Origin: Bacillota bacterium
Lineage (GTDB): Bacteria; Bacillota; Clostridia; Lachnospirales; Cellulosilyticaceae
DNA length: 6,691 bases
Direction: 5' to 3'
Assembly (NCBI GenBank): GCA_023457875.1
Contig: JAEXBC010000108.1
Coordinates: 1 to 6,691 of the forward strand
Both the position numbers and the translations under genes were made by a program. Below the pieces are notes generated by a model. The model saw only the letters and a program-made list of their open reading frames with translations. It had not been told where the DNA came from and did no database searches. Positions 1-6,240 of this stretch are shown one piece after another. How positions within the stretch are numbered: the stretch's first letter is position 1; each line of letters opens with the position of its first letter.

Positions 1-607
1 CAGCTACACGGGTCTTTAATACTGCTTCATGCTTTTTAGTTAATTCTTTGATGACTGTAATTTCTCTATCTCCTACAACCTCATATAATGCTTCTAAGGT
101 CTTTACTAATCGATGAGGCGCTTCATAAAAAATAGTGGTTCTGGTTTCATTTTTTAATCGCTCTAATGCCTCAGCCTTTTCTTTTTTATTAGTGGACAAA
201 AATCCCTCAAAAATAAATCTTCTCGTGGTTTGTCCTGAAATAATAAGGGCTGTAATCCCAGCTACTGCCCCTGGTGCTGAAGTTACACAAATACCCTCCT
301 CTAATGCCAGCTTTACTAAGTCCTCTCCTGGATCAGAAATGCCTGGGGTTCCTGCATCCGTCACTAAGGCAATATGTTTACCTTCCTTAAGTAATCTAAT
401 AAGTTCTGGTCCCTTTTCTATTTTATTGTGCTCATGATAGCTAATAAGCTTCGTGTGAATATCAAAGTGATTCAATAGTTTCTTAGTATGTCTCGTATCC
501 TCTGCAGCGATATAATCTACTTCATTTAATAAACGCACTGCCCTATAAGTAATATCCTCTAAATTTCCTATTGGGGTAGCACATAAAGTAAGTATTCCAT
601 AATCCAT
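1..607 (-). CDS. rsmI: 16S rRNA (cytidine1402-2'-O)-methyltransferase RsmI, 3' end cut off by window edge
   Basis: RsmI uses S-adenosylmethionine to methylate the 2'-OH of C1402 in the decoding centre of 16S rRNA; it belongs to the tetrapyrrole-methylase fold. I translated this frame by hand from 607 down to 2: 202 residues with no stop, so about 75-80 of the usual ~280 residues lie outside the window. Family signatures seen are ATPIGNLEDIT (10-20), AAEDTRHTKKLL (34-45), SYHEHN (56-61), LVTDAGTPGISDPGE (81-95), the APGA loop (111-114), EGFL (134-137), FYEAPHRL (160-167) and KELTKKHE (187-194). The start ATG at 607 has GAGAGG ten bases upstream. An in-frame ATG at 625 would add six residues but has no ribosome binding site. 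It is the last visible gene of the run, 27 bp after trmN6. The yazA gene (GIY-YIG family) that lies between them in B. subtilis is absent. Confidence 0.95.
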   Translation of the reverse strand, partial: MDYGILTLCATPIGNLEDITYRAVRLLNEVDYIAAEDTRHTKKLLNHFDIHTKLISYHEHNKIEKGPELIRLLKEGKHIALVTDAGTPGISDPGEDLVKLALEEGICVTSAPGAVAGITALIISGQTTRRFIFEGFLSTNKKEKAEALERLKNETRTTIFYEAPHRLVKTLEALYEVVGDREITVIKELTKKHEAVLKTRVA

Positions 608-617
608 ATTAAGCTTT

Positions 618-623
618 CCTCTC
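618..623 (-). promoter_or_regulatory. Ribosome binding site of rsmI
   Basis: GAGAGG on the minus strand lies ten bases before the ATG at 607. It favours that start over the in-frame ATG at 625, which overlaps the site itself. Confidence 0.6.
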
Positions 624-634
624 ATATTTCTTAT

Positions 635-1429
635 TTAATCATCATATATAACGCGGCCTTTTTTCCCATACATTTCGTTAATCTCATCCGTATAGGTATT
701 ATCATCATGATAAACAATAAGAGGTGGTTGTACTCTAAGTTCAGGTTTCCCATTTTTAATTCCCTCAATTAACACCATTGTCGGGTTCTTTCCTTGTTTT
801 GGGTAAACCATTCTCATTACTTTAGGTTCAAGATGATACTGTCTCATTAATGTAAAGATATCTACTAAGCGATGAGGTCTATGAATCATACACAGCTTAC
901 CGCCATATTTAAGCATATAGCTTGCCGCCTCTATAATATCACTGAGCGTACAAGCTACTTCATGTCTTGCTATGGTCTTAGAGGGGTGCTCATTTTTAAG
1001 GCCGCAGTCACCTTTCATATAGGGCGGATTACAGGTAATCATATCAAACTCACCACTTTTAAAGTGTTCCTTATATACTTTAATATCCATAACCTTCATC
1101 TCTACGTCATTTTCTATCTCGTTTAATTTCACAGAGCGCTTTGCCATATCAATCATTTCTTCTTGAATATCAATTCCTACAAAATTACCCTTTTGATAGA
1201 TTGCGTGCATGACAATGGGGATAATGCCTGTTCCAGTGCCTATGTCAAGAATTCTTTGATTGTGACTACTTACCTTTGCAAAATGCGCTAATAAAATAGC
1301 ATCAATCCCGAAGCAAAACACCTCGGGATTTTGTATCAATCTATATCCATTTCTTTCTAAATCATCAACTCTCTCATTCGAGTGAACTAAAGTCAAATCC
1401 TTCATACTCTTTATCAATCTCTCCTCCAT
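635..1429 (-). CDS. trmN6: tRNA1(Val) (adenine37-N6)-methyltransferase, TrmN6/YabB type
   Basis: This is a class I S-adenosylmethionine-dependent N6-adenine methyltransferase of the YabB/TrmN6 (YfiC) family, which methylates A37 in tRNA1(Val). It has 264 residues as drawn. The SAM-binding motif I is LDIGTGTGIIP (61-71), an acidic ribose-binding stretch is GIDIQE (85-90), and the catalytic NPPY motif is at 134-137, which marks methylation of an exocyclic amine. The N-terminal ERVDDLERNGYRLIQNPEVFCFGIDA-like pattern (19-44) is typical of the family. The start is uncertain. The ATG at 1429 lies inside ricT and has no binding site upstream. A TTG at 1417 is preceded at ideal distance by GGAGG, and an ATG at 1405 (residue 9) fits family N-termini best. 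All three overlap the 3' end of ricT, which points to translational coupling. The exact tRNA target is inferred from the family. Confidence 0.92.
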   Translation of the reverse strand: MEERLIKSMKDLTLVHSNERVDDLERNGYRLIQNPEVFCFGIDAILLAHFAKVSSHNQRILDIGTGTGIIPIVMHAIYQKGNFVGIDIQEEMIDMAKRSVKLNEIENDVEMKVMDIKVYKEHFKSGEFDMITCNPPYMKGDCGLKNEHPSKTIARHEVACTLSDIIEAASYMLKYGGKLCMIHRPHRLVDIFTLMRQYHLEPKVMRMVYPKQGKNPTMVLIEGIKNGKPELRVQPPLIVYHDDNTYTDEINEMYGKKGRVIYDD

Positions 1430-2270
1430 TATTGCAACCGCCGCATTTCTTCTTTTTAATAATTTTGAGGTCTGAAGAGTGGTACATGATTGCCTCTTTT
1501 TCGTCTTTATCCTTCTTCTGAACAGCCACCTTTACATGCTCACGTAAAACATTAACAGATAATACTTCACCTTTACCATCAGGGGTAATAACAATATCTC
1601 CGACAACTGGTAAACGTCCTCTGATTTCTATATAGCAGTCTTGCTCGTATTTTAGACAACACATTAATCTACCACAAATTCCAGAAATCTTAATTGGATT
1701 GAGTGATAAACTTTGTTCTTTTGCCATTTTAATGGATACAGGCTGAAAGTCTCCTAAAAATGAGTTACAACACAATCCTCTTCCACAAATACCAATGCCG
1801 CCGCACATTTTGGTTTCATCTCTAACGCCTATTTGTCTTAGCTCAATACGCGTCCTAAAAATCGAAGCTAATTCCTTAACCAATTCTCTAAAATCCACGC
1901 GCTCATATGAGGTAAAGTAAAATAGAACTTTATTATTATCAAAGGTATATTCCACGTCAATTAACTTCATATCTAATTTATGCTTAATAATCTTTTCTTT
2001 ACAAATAAAAAATGCTTCTTTTTCTTTTGCTTTATTTTCTTTATATCTTTCATCGTCCTCTGTTGTTGCCTGACGAATAACTTTTTTAAGAGGTTGTATG
2101 ACTTCTGAATCATCTACTTCTTTATTAGGAATAACTACTTCTCCATATTCTACACCTCTAGCAGTTTCTACTATTACATGTTGGCCTTGCTCATACATCA
2201 CATGATCTTCAGGTTCAAAATAGTAGACTTTTCCTGCTCGTCTAAATCTTATACCAATGACAGTTATCAT
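1374..2270 (-). CDS. ricT: RicT/YaaT, PSP1-domain iron-sulfur subunit of the RicAFT complex
   Basis: This 298-residue protein has the PSP1 C-terminal conserved region. In B. subtilis, RicT (YaaT) joins RicA (YmcA) and RicF (YlbF) in a complex carrying [4Fe-4S] clusters that acts with RNase Y in mRNA maturation and affects sporulation, competence and biofilm formation. The protein begins MITVIGIRFRRAGKVYYF, and the PSP1 core fills about residues 60-145. A cysteine-rich part follows: KMCGGIGICGRGLCC (155-168) and SGICGRLMCC (196-205), with a further Cys at 212; these are the expected cluster ligands. A basic stretch and CGGC (276-279) form an extra cysteine pair near the C-terminus. GGAGAGG lies about six bases before the ATG. 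The start overlaps the holB stop as ATGA (2270-2267), indicating coupled translation. Its 3' end carries the trmN6 initiation signals. Confidence 0.95.
   Translation of the reverse strand: MITVIGIRFRRAGKVYYFEPEDHVMYEQGQHVIVETARGVEYGEVVIPNKEVDDSEVIQPLKKVIRQATTEDDERYKENKAKEKEAFFICKEKIIKHKLDMKLIDVEYTFDNNKVLFYFTSYERVDFRELVKELASIFRTRIELRQIGVRDETKMCGGIGICGRGLCCNSFLGDFQPVSIKMAKEQSLSLNPIKISGICGRLMCCLKYEQDCYIEIRGRLPVVGDIVITPDGKGEVLSVNVLREHVKVAVQKKDKDEKEAIMYHSSDLKIIKKKKCGGCNNGGEIDKEYEGFDFSSLE
1420..1427 (-). promoter_or_regulatory. Strong Shine-Dalgarno inside the ricT 3' end that bears on the trmN6 start
   Basis: The minus strand reads GGAGGAGA starting directly in the proposed ATG codon at 1429. The GGAGG core (1427-1423) is five bases before an in-frame TTG (1417-1415) and seventeen before an in-frame ATG (1405-1403). 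It cannot serve the ATG at 1429, so the true start is probably TTG 1417, or less likely ATG 1405. Confidence 0.5.
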
Positions 2271-3256
2271 TTTTTCCTCTCCTTCAGCTTGAGTAATAAG
2301 TTTTCTATAACGAAAGTATTATATATATTCTGCTTTATATCTAAAATTGCGTTTTTAATAAATTCTATATTTTGACTAACTTTATTATACGTTAATTTAT
2401 CAGCCATGTCCAACAACTGTTTTTGGTAATCCTTATAATATAAATCTTCATCTCCTGCTGCTTTAATAACGGCTATGTCTCTATACCAATATAACCAAAA
2501 TTCTAATATACTTTCTATTTGCTCCTTTTGATCTGTGATCTCCTTTACCAGATCATATAGTTGCAATAAATCTGCTTTACTTAATCTTTCTAAATAGCTT
2601 ATGCTCTGATTTCTTAAGGAAAAGTAGGCTTCATCCTGCATAATCTCCTTTATCTTTCCAATGCTACCCTCTGATAACTTAGCATAAATCTCCTTGTCCA
2701 CTCCATCTATTTCCTTACTTGATAAATACCTACCTATCTCTTCTTTGCTAAGTGGATTAAATCTAATCACAATACAACGAGATCTTATAGTAGGTAACAT
2801 ACTGGCTAAATTTTCACAGATTAAAATGACAATACCATAGCTAGGTGGCTCCTCTATTGTCTTCAATAAGGCATTTTGTCCTTGAACATTGATTGTATCT
2901 GCTGCATTAATGATAATGATCTTATTTTTAGATCGATATGGCTTGATTTCCATTTCTCTCACAATGTTTTCTCTAATGTTATCGACCTTGGTAATCTTCG
3001 TATCTTTTTCTACAATAATCAAATCAGGATGGGTTCCTGAATTAACCATATGGCAAGATTGACAATCATCACATGGCGCCAAAGTTTGATCCTTTTCGCA
3101 TAAAATATACTTAGCCAATTGAAGGGCAAAAGTTTTTTTCCCTGTACCATATGGTCCTTCAAAAATATAGCTATGAGATATTTGATTCTTTTCTAACGCT
3201 TTATTAAAGTATGATTTTACATCATGATTGCCGATAATCTGATTGAAAACTTCCAT
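2267..3256 (-). CDS. holB: DNA polymerase III subunit delta' (clamp-loader subunit)
   Basis: HolB (delta') is the AAA+ stator subunit of the clamp loader that places the beta clamp on DNA at the replication fork. The length of 329 residues is normal. It opens with FNQIIGNHDVKSYFNKAL and ISHSYIFEG (26-34). The P-loop region GPYGTGKKT (34-42) has Lys where the canonical nucleotide-binding Ser/Thr would sit directly after GK. The zinc module is complete: Cys53, Cys62, Cys65 and Cys68 in the classic C-x8-C-x2-C-x2-C spacing. A Walker-B-like IIIINAAD (113-120), NALLKTIEEPP (128-138) and the arginine-finger motif SRC (159-161) follow. The C-terminal part is the helical collar domain. AAGGAG lies six bases before the ATG. 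The gene follows yaaR after 160 bp of structured leader and runs by ATGA overlap into ricT. Confidence 0.95.
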   Translation of the reverse strand: MEVFNQIIGNHDVKSYFNKALEKNQISHSYIFEGPYGTGKKTFALQLAKYILCEKDQTLAPCDDCQSCHMVNSGTHPDLIIVEKDTKITKVDNIRENIVREMEIKPYRSKNKIIIINAADTINVQGQNALLKTIEEPPSYGIVILICENLASMLPTIRSRCIVIRFNPLSKEEIGRYLSSKEIDGVDKEIYAKLSEGSIGKIKEIMQDEAYFSLRNQSISYLERLSKADLLQLYDLVKEITDQKEQIESILEFWLYWYRDIAVIKAAGDEDLYYKDYQKQLLDMADKLTYNKVSQNIEFIKNAILDIKQNIYNTFVIENLLLKLKERKK

Positions 3257-3273
3257 TCTATCTCCTTTTTTAA

Positions 3274-3311
3274 TATAAAAATAGTGGATTTACATCCACT
3301 CTACTTTTATA
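3274..3311 (-). terminator. Hairpin in the holB leader with U-rich tail (weak terminator or attenuator)
   Basis: AGTGGAT (3283-3289) and ATCCACT (3294-3300) form a perfect 7-bp stem with a 4-base loop. An outer stem, TATAAAA (3274-3280) with TTTTATA (3305-3311), extends it. Read on the minus strand, the inner stem is followed at once by ATTTTTATATT, so it has the form of a weak factor-independent terminator just 18 bases before the holB start codon. The stem has only three G-C pairs, so full termination is unlikely. Attenuation or RNA-end protection are alternatives. Confidence 0.4.
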
Positions 3312-3316
3312 TCCAT
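3290..3316 (-). other. Eight-codon mini-ORF in the holB leader
   Basis: An ATG at 3316 reads M-D-I-K-V-E-W-M and stops with TAA at 3292-3290, inside the loop of the leader hairpin. The start lies in a 12-base copy (3312-3323) of the holB initiation region (3252-3263), but the AAGGAG binding site is not copied. Translation is therefore doubtful. It may be a leftover of a small duplication or a leader peptide. Confidence 0.2.
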
Positions 3317-3349
3317 TCTATCTACACTTCAAATGATTTTAATAAAAAT

Positions 3350-3415
3350 AGGGCAATTGCACTAAGGATAAATTCTACAAATTATTGTATATCCATTTCT
3401 TAGTGCGACAGCCCC
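3350..3415. repeat. 66-bp palindromic element after yaaR: MITE-like and terminator-like
   Basis: The element begins two bases after the yaaR stop codon. Nested arms are GGGC (3351-3354) with GCCC (3411-3414); GCACTAAG (3359-3366) with CTTAGTGC (3399-3406); GATA (3367-3370) with TATC (3390-3393); and TACAA (3376-3380) with TTGTA (3385-3389). On the minus strand it starts GGGGCTGTCGCACTAAG and ends CTTAGTGCAATTGCCC, followed by TATTTTTATT. It can therefore fold as a long hairpin with a U-rich tail, downstream of yaaR and upstream of holB. The ends look like terminal inverted repeats of an insertion-sequence-derived miniature element; from memory the GGGGCTGTCGC start recalls some IS families, but this is unverified. 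No clear target duplication is seen. Confidence 0.5.
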
Positions 3416-3416
3416 A

Positions 3417-3863
3417 TCAAGTGATAATATCTAAAATTAATCCTTGTATTTCTCCTATGCGCTCTAATATACTCATATGATTCTTTTCCTCACTGAGAAG
3501 TTCTTTCGCTAATGCATCTATTTTCTCATTTACTACCCGAACAATACCATAAACACGGTGTCTTCCTCTTCTATCAAGAAAGTTCTCCCTAGAAAACTTA
3601 TGAGAATTTGCAACAACTTCATTCATAAAATCAGAAATCATAGATCGATATACCTTTAAATCTCTAATATCCATGTGCTCTGCGATCTTCTGTCCTTGGT
3701 CCGTAATCTTATGCACCATTTCTGTAAGCTTGTCTTGAAGATCTGCCTCTCCAATTTGACTAAGTAGAGTAAATCTAAACCCTTTATCAACTTTAGCCTC
3801 TGCTACAGGCGAGGTTTCCCTGAGGGTTGGCATTTGAATTTGATTAATTTGTATGTTTGCCAT
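3417..3863 (-). CDS. yaaR: YaaR family protein (DUF327)
   Basis: This is a 148-residue soluble protein of the DUF327/YaaR family, whose members are about this length and lie directly upstream of holB in most Firmicutes. Its biochemical role is not known. It has a polar, disordered-looking N-terminus (1-30), then a helical, charged body. Family-like features are FMNEVVANSHKFSRENFLDRRGRHRVYGIVRVVNEKI-type residues around 78-114, with the central stretch FLDRRGRHRVYGIV (94-107) the most characteristic. There is no signal peptide, membrane segment or cysteine. AGGGTGA lies nine bases before the ATG. It is the first gene after the promoter at 3909-3937 and so probably heads the yaaR-holB-ricT-trmN6-rsmI unit. 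It is separated from holB by two hairpins that could lower expression of the distal genes. Confidence 0.9.
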   Translation of the reverse strand: MANIQINQIQMPTLRETSPVAEAKVDKGFRFTLLSQIGEADLQDKLTEMVHKITDQGQKIAEHMDIRDLKVYRSMISDFMNEVVANSHKFSRENFLDRRGRHRVYGIVRVVNEKIDALAKELLSEEKNHMSILERIGEIQGLILDIIT

Positions 3864-3908
3864 AAATAACGCTCACCCTGCTTTCTCTCAATCATGTCTT
3901 ATGATTTC

Positions 3909-3937
3909 ATTCTAAAATAATAGTGTAGCAATTGCAA
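3909..3937 (-). promoter_or_regulatory. Sigma-A-type promoter for the yaaR-holB-ricT-trmN6-rsmI unit
   Basis: The minus strand has TTGCAA (3937-3932) as a -35 box, exactly 17 bp of spacer, and TAGAAT (3914-3909) as a -10 box. Each matches consensus at four or five of six positions. Transcription would begin near 3902, giving a leader of about 40 bases with a good ribosome binding site before yaaR. The match was found by eye only. Confidence 0.6.
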
Positions 3938-3956
3938 GTGCCACTCATGCTTTTTC

Positions 3957-3975
3957 AAGGATATCCATTATCCTT
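3957..3975. repeat. Small inverted repeat upstream of the yaaR promoter
   Basis: AAGGATA (3957-3963) and TATCCTT (3969-3975) form a perfect 7-bp stem with a 5-base loop. On the minus strand it is followed by GAAAAAG, not by a T run, so it is not a convincing terminator for the kinase gene upstream. It lies about 20 bp upstream of the -35 box and could be an operator. The rest of the 197-bp gap (3864-4060) holds only AT-rich sequence and the promoter. Confidence 0.25.
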
Positions 3976-4060
3976 TACTTTTAATCATCCCTCTTTATTT
4001 TATCGACTTATATTTCATTTTTTATTAACCCATTTATTGTGTAATAGGTTTTGTTTCTAC

Positions 4061-4648
4061 CTATAAATATTTTTCTATCTCATTTTTAATGTTCGCTATA
4101 CACGTTTTAAGGTCAACATTAGGATAAGCTTTATAAATACCGTTTGCTTGTAATTTTTCTTTACTAAAATCATTGTTGTCTGCAATAAATCTCCTACACA
4201 TCTCCTCGTAGTTAGGATTGTGCTGCTCTTTTTCTCGCTCTAAGGCTCTTTCTAGCCTTACTGCATCCTCCACTTCAATATAAAAAGGAATACTGTTCTC
4301 CTTTCCATAATATTGAACTAAACTGATATAAGCTTCTAGCGTTACAATTAAAATATAATTATTCTTGGTTAAATCAATGTTTCCATCATTAATAGTGGCA
4401 TAGTACCAGGGTCCATTTACCGTATGATATACCCTTTGCTCAATTACCTTATGTTCTAATTCAAATTGCTTTAACTCCTGCTCTGTAATAAAATGATAGG
4501 CTAACCCTTCTATTTCATAATCTCGCTTTGGCCTTGTAGTATAGCCTATAATTGGCTTTAAATTTAAATCTTTATCCTCTTTTAAATGATTAAAAATAGT
4601 ATCTTTACCAGAACTACTCTTTCCCATTAAACAAAATATCTTACCCAT
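4061..4648 (-). CDS. Guanylate-kinase-like P-loop nucleotide kinase, divergent
   Basis: This 195-residue protein resembles guanylate kinase (GMP + ATP to GDP + ADP), but its true substrate is not certain. The P-loop GKSSSGKDT (9... 17, G9-K15-T17) has the Gmk layout. TTRPKRDYEIEG (37-48) matches the GMP-binding TTRxPRxGExxG segment, with Tyr44 in place of the usual Gly. YHF (51-53), Glu70 and GPWYYAT (79-85) correspond to the base-binding and GNYYGT regions. The DIDxxGA segment of canonical Gmk is not conserved; LIVTLEAYISL-like residues (100-110) occupy it. The lid region (RLERALEREKEQ, 131-142) lacks RGR. GGAGGG lies directly upstream of the ATG. The gene sits between the decarboxylase and yaaR, where B. 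subtilis has tmk. It is probably a second, specialised kinase, since the housekeeping gmk is usually next to rpoZ. Confidence 0.8.
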   Translation of the reverse strand: MGKIFCLMGKSSSGKDTIFNHLKEDKDLNLKPIIGYTTRPKRDYEIEGLAYHFITEQELKQFELEHKVIEQRVYHTVNGPWYYATINDGNIDLTKNNYILIVTLEAYISLVQYYGKENSIPFYIEVEDAVRLERALEREKEQHNPNYEEMCRRFIADNNDFSKEKLQANGIYKAYPNVDLKTCIANIKNEIEKYL

Positions 4649-4662
4649 ATTCCCTCCGTTAT

Positions 4663-4711
4663 AGTATAAGTTTACATTAGCATCACTATTCTTTGTAAAT
4701 AAATTTATACT
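4663..4711. repeat. Nested inverted repeat between the decarboxylase and the kinase
   Basis: AGTATAA (4663-4669) pairs with TTATACT (4705-4711), and inside it TTTACA (4671-4676) pairs with TGTAAA (4694-4699). It fills most of the 76-bp gap, ends just before the kinase ribosome binding site and contains no G/C-rich stem or T run. The inner arms also read as a poor promoter on the minus strand (TTTACA, 17 bp, TGTAAA). Operator, weak promoter or RNA leader structure are all possible. Confidence 0.3.
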
Positions 4712-4724
4712 TTAATACAATCCT

Positions 4725-6125
4725 TTATAACACACAAAGTAATAGTTCACCATCTACTAACTTAAGTCCTTGTAATTTATCCTTATATGTACTAATCAAT
4801 TCTATATGTTTTTCCTCTATTGTTTCACCCATACAAACTAAAGGAATCCCAGGTGGATAAAGCATAATATTTTTAGCAGCTATTTTGCTTTTACAGCTTT
4901 GCAGTGTGGTCCATGATGTTTTACTATAATGGATAACCCTTGGACTCATTCCAAGTACAATATTATGCGTCATCCATTCATTGATGCTTGTCCTTCTAGG
5001 TAAAGTATTTATCCTACTATCAATGTGAATTAAGGCTTTTTCTAATCGAGTAAGTGTTTCTTTATGATCTGCCATAGTAGTCATCAAAATAATATAGGTG
5101 TCTAAAGCAGCCTCCACAACTATATTGTACTGCCTATTTAATTCCTCTGACAGTTCATATCCATTAATATCAGCATTTAGGGTGGATATAATGATTTTGC
5201 TTACATCATACCTTTTTGGGTTATGCGCTATTAGTCTAAGTGCCTTTAAATTTTCATCTAAACGCCTTCTAGTGGCTAAAAGCTCATCTATATACTGTTC
5301 TTTGATCTCCTTGTGATGCTCTAATATATAGCATCTCATATAATCCATAATACCCATCATCATATAGGAGGGACTACTTGTCTGAATCATTCTCAGTTTT
5401 TCTATAACCACTTCATACGCTATGCGATTCGAACAAAGATGCAGTAGGCCACTCTGGGTTAACGCAGGCAAGGTTTTATGCATACTATTAATAACAATAT
5501 CCGCTCCCATTTTCACACTACTTGTTGGAAAGGCCTCATCAAGCACAAAATGCGCACCGTGTGCCTCATCTACAATAAGTATTTTATTATGCTTATGAAC
5601 TACTTTAGCTATCTCTTCTATATCGGATACGATCCCCTCATAGGTTGGACTCACTATCATAACAGCCTTAGCCTGCGGATACTGTAATAAAGCTTCTTCT
5701 ACTGTAGTAGCCGTTACTTCACCAAATAAATCTTCTTCCTCTAAATACTCTGGATTAATATAAATGGGTATTGCACCCGATAAAATCATTCCACTCCATA
5801 CACTATGGTGCGCATTTCTCGCTACAATAAGTTGATCACCTTGATCACAAGCTACTAATATACTCGCTAAAATACCAGCTGTTGAGCCATTTGTTAAGAA
5901 GATACTCTCCTTGGCACCATAAAAATAAGCCATCAAATCCATGGCTTGCTTAATAATACCTTGTGCCTCATATAAATTATCCATACCCATTACTTCTGTA
6001 TTATCTAATGCTGCTAAATTTAACTCACTTAAATGCGCAATGGTTCCAAACTTATGTCCTGGCATATGAAAAGGCAGTTTTACGCTACTATATGCTTTTA
6101 ATTGATTATATAAAGGAGCATTCAC
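4725..6125 (-). CDS. yaaO: PLP-dependent Orn/Lys/Arg decarboxylase, short YaaO type
   Basis: This is a fold-type I pyridoxal-phosphate enzyme of the major Orn/Lys/Arg decarboxylase family. Such enzymes remove CO2 from a basic amino acid to give a polyamine precursor (putrescine, cadaverine or agmatine). The 466 residues match the short Gram-positive YaaO/SpeA type, not the ~700-residue inducible enzymes. N-terminal PFHMPGHKFG (18-27) is diagnostic. TNGSTAGI (78-85) binds PLP phosphate, NAHHS (104-108) stacks on the ring, SPTYEG (159-164) follows, Asp186 in DEAHGAH (186-192) contacts the pyridine nitrogen, and Lys217 in SMHKTLPALTQSG (214-226) is the Schiff-base lysine. YPPGIPL lies near the C-terminus. 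All catalytic residues are present; substrate choice cannot be read from sequence. The start is GTG, with only weak GAG-type pairing upstream, and overlaps ATG-AGG-TGA (6130-6122). No clear sigma-A promoter was found in the 157-bp gap upstream. Confidence 0.9.
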   Translation of the reverse strand: MNAPLYNQLKAYSSVKLPFHMPGHKFGTIAHLSELNLAALDNTEVMGMDNLYEAQGIIKQAMDLMAYFYGAKESIFLTNGSTAGILASILVACDQGDQLIVARNAHHSVWSGMILSGAIPIYINPEYLEEEDLFGEVTATTVEEALLQYPQAKAVMIVSPTYEGIVSDIEEIAKVVHKHNKILIVDEAHGAHFVLDEAFPTSSVKMGADIVINSMHKTLPALTQSGLLHLCSNRIAYEVVIEKLRMIQTSSPSYMMMGIMDYMRCYILEHHKEIKEQYIDELLATRRRLDENLKALRLIAHNPKRYDVSKIIISTLNADINGYELSEELNRQYNIVVEAALDTYIILMTTMADHKETLTRLEKALIHIDSRINTLPRRTSINEWMTHNIVLGMSPRVIHYSKTSWTTLQSCKSKIAAKNIMLYPPGIPLVCMGETIEEKHIELISTYKDKLQGLKLVDGELLLCVL

Positions 6126-6161
6126 CTCATCACTCTTTTCTACCTTTATAATTTTTATAGA

Positions 6162-6174
6162 TAAACTTAGTTTA
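6162..6174. repeat. Short palindrome in the decarboxylase leader
   Basis: TAAACT (6162-6167) and AGTTTA (6169-6174) flank a single T, giving a 13-bp near-perfect palindrome about 37 bp before the GTG start. It could be an operator. In such AT-rich sequence it may also be chance. Confidence 0.2.
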
Positions 6175-6240
6175 CCTTAATATAGATATAAATACAATAA
6201 GCCCTATTCCATGCTGACATATTTGAAGTCCTTTCATTTC

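Noticed and set aside
135..437. Plus-strand open frame of 100 codons
   Set aside because: It lies fully antisense to rsmI, which has unmistakable family motifs; no ribosome binding site or recognisable product. The other plus-strand frames in the window are antisense shadows in the same way.
2300..2367. Loss of the canonical P-loop Ser/Thr in HolB as evidence of a defective gene
   Set aside because: Delta' subunits often have degenerate nucleotide-binding loops; the zinc module, SRC motif and length are intact. The coordinates point only to the gene in general.
3928..3943. Sigma-54 promoter suggested by TGGCAC followed by TTGC on the minus strand
   Set aside because: The GG and GC elements are 11 bases apart; sigma-54 needs exactly 10. 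The overlapping TTGCAA-17-TAGAAT sigma-A match is better.
3864..4060. Small peptides or an RNA gene in the yaaR upstream gap
   Set aside because: Only frames of about seven codons occur, and no tRNA-like or known riboswitch-like fold is visible.
4044..4064. ATAGGT/ACCTAT inverted repeat at the kinase stop codon as a terminator
   Set aside because: Only six base pairs with a 9-base loop and no T run on the minus strand.
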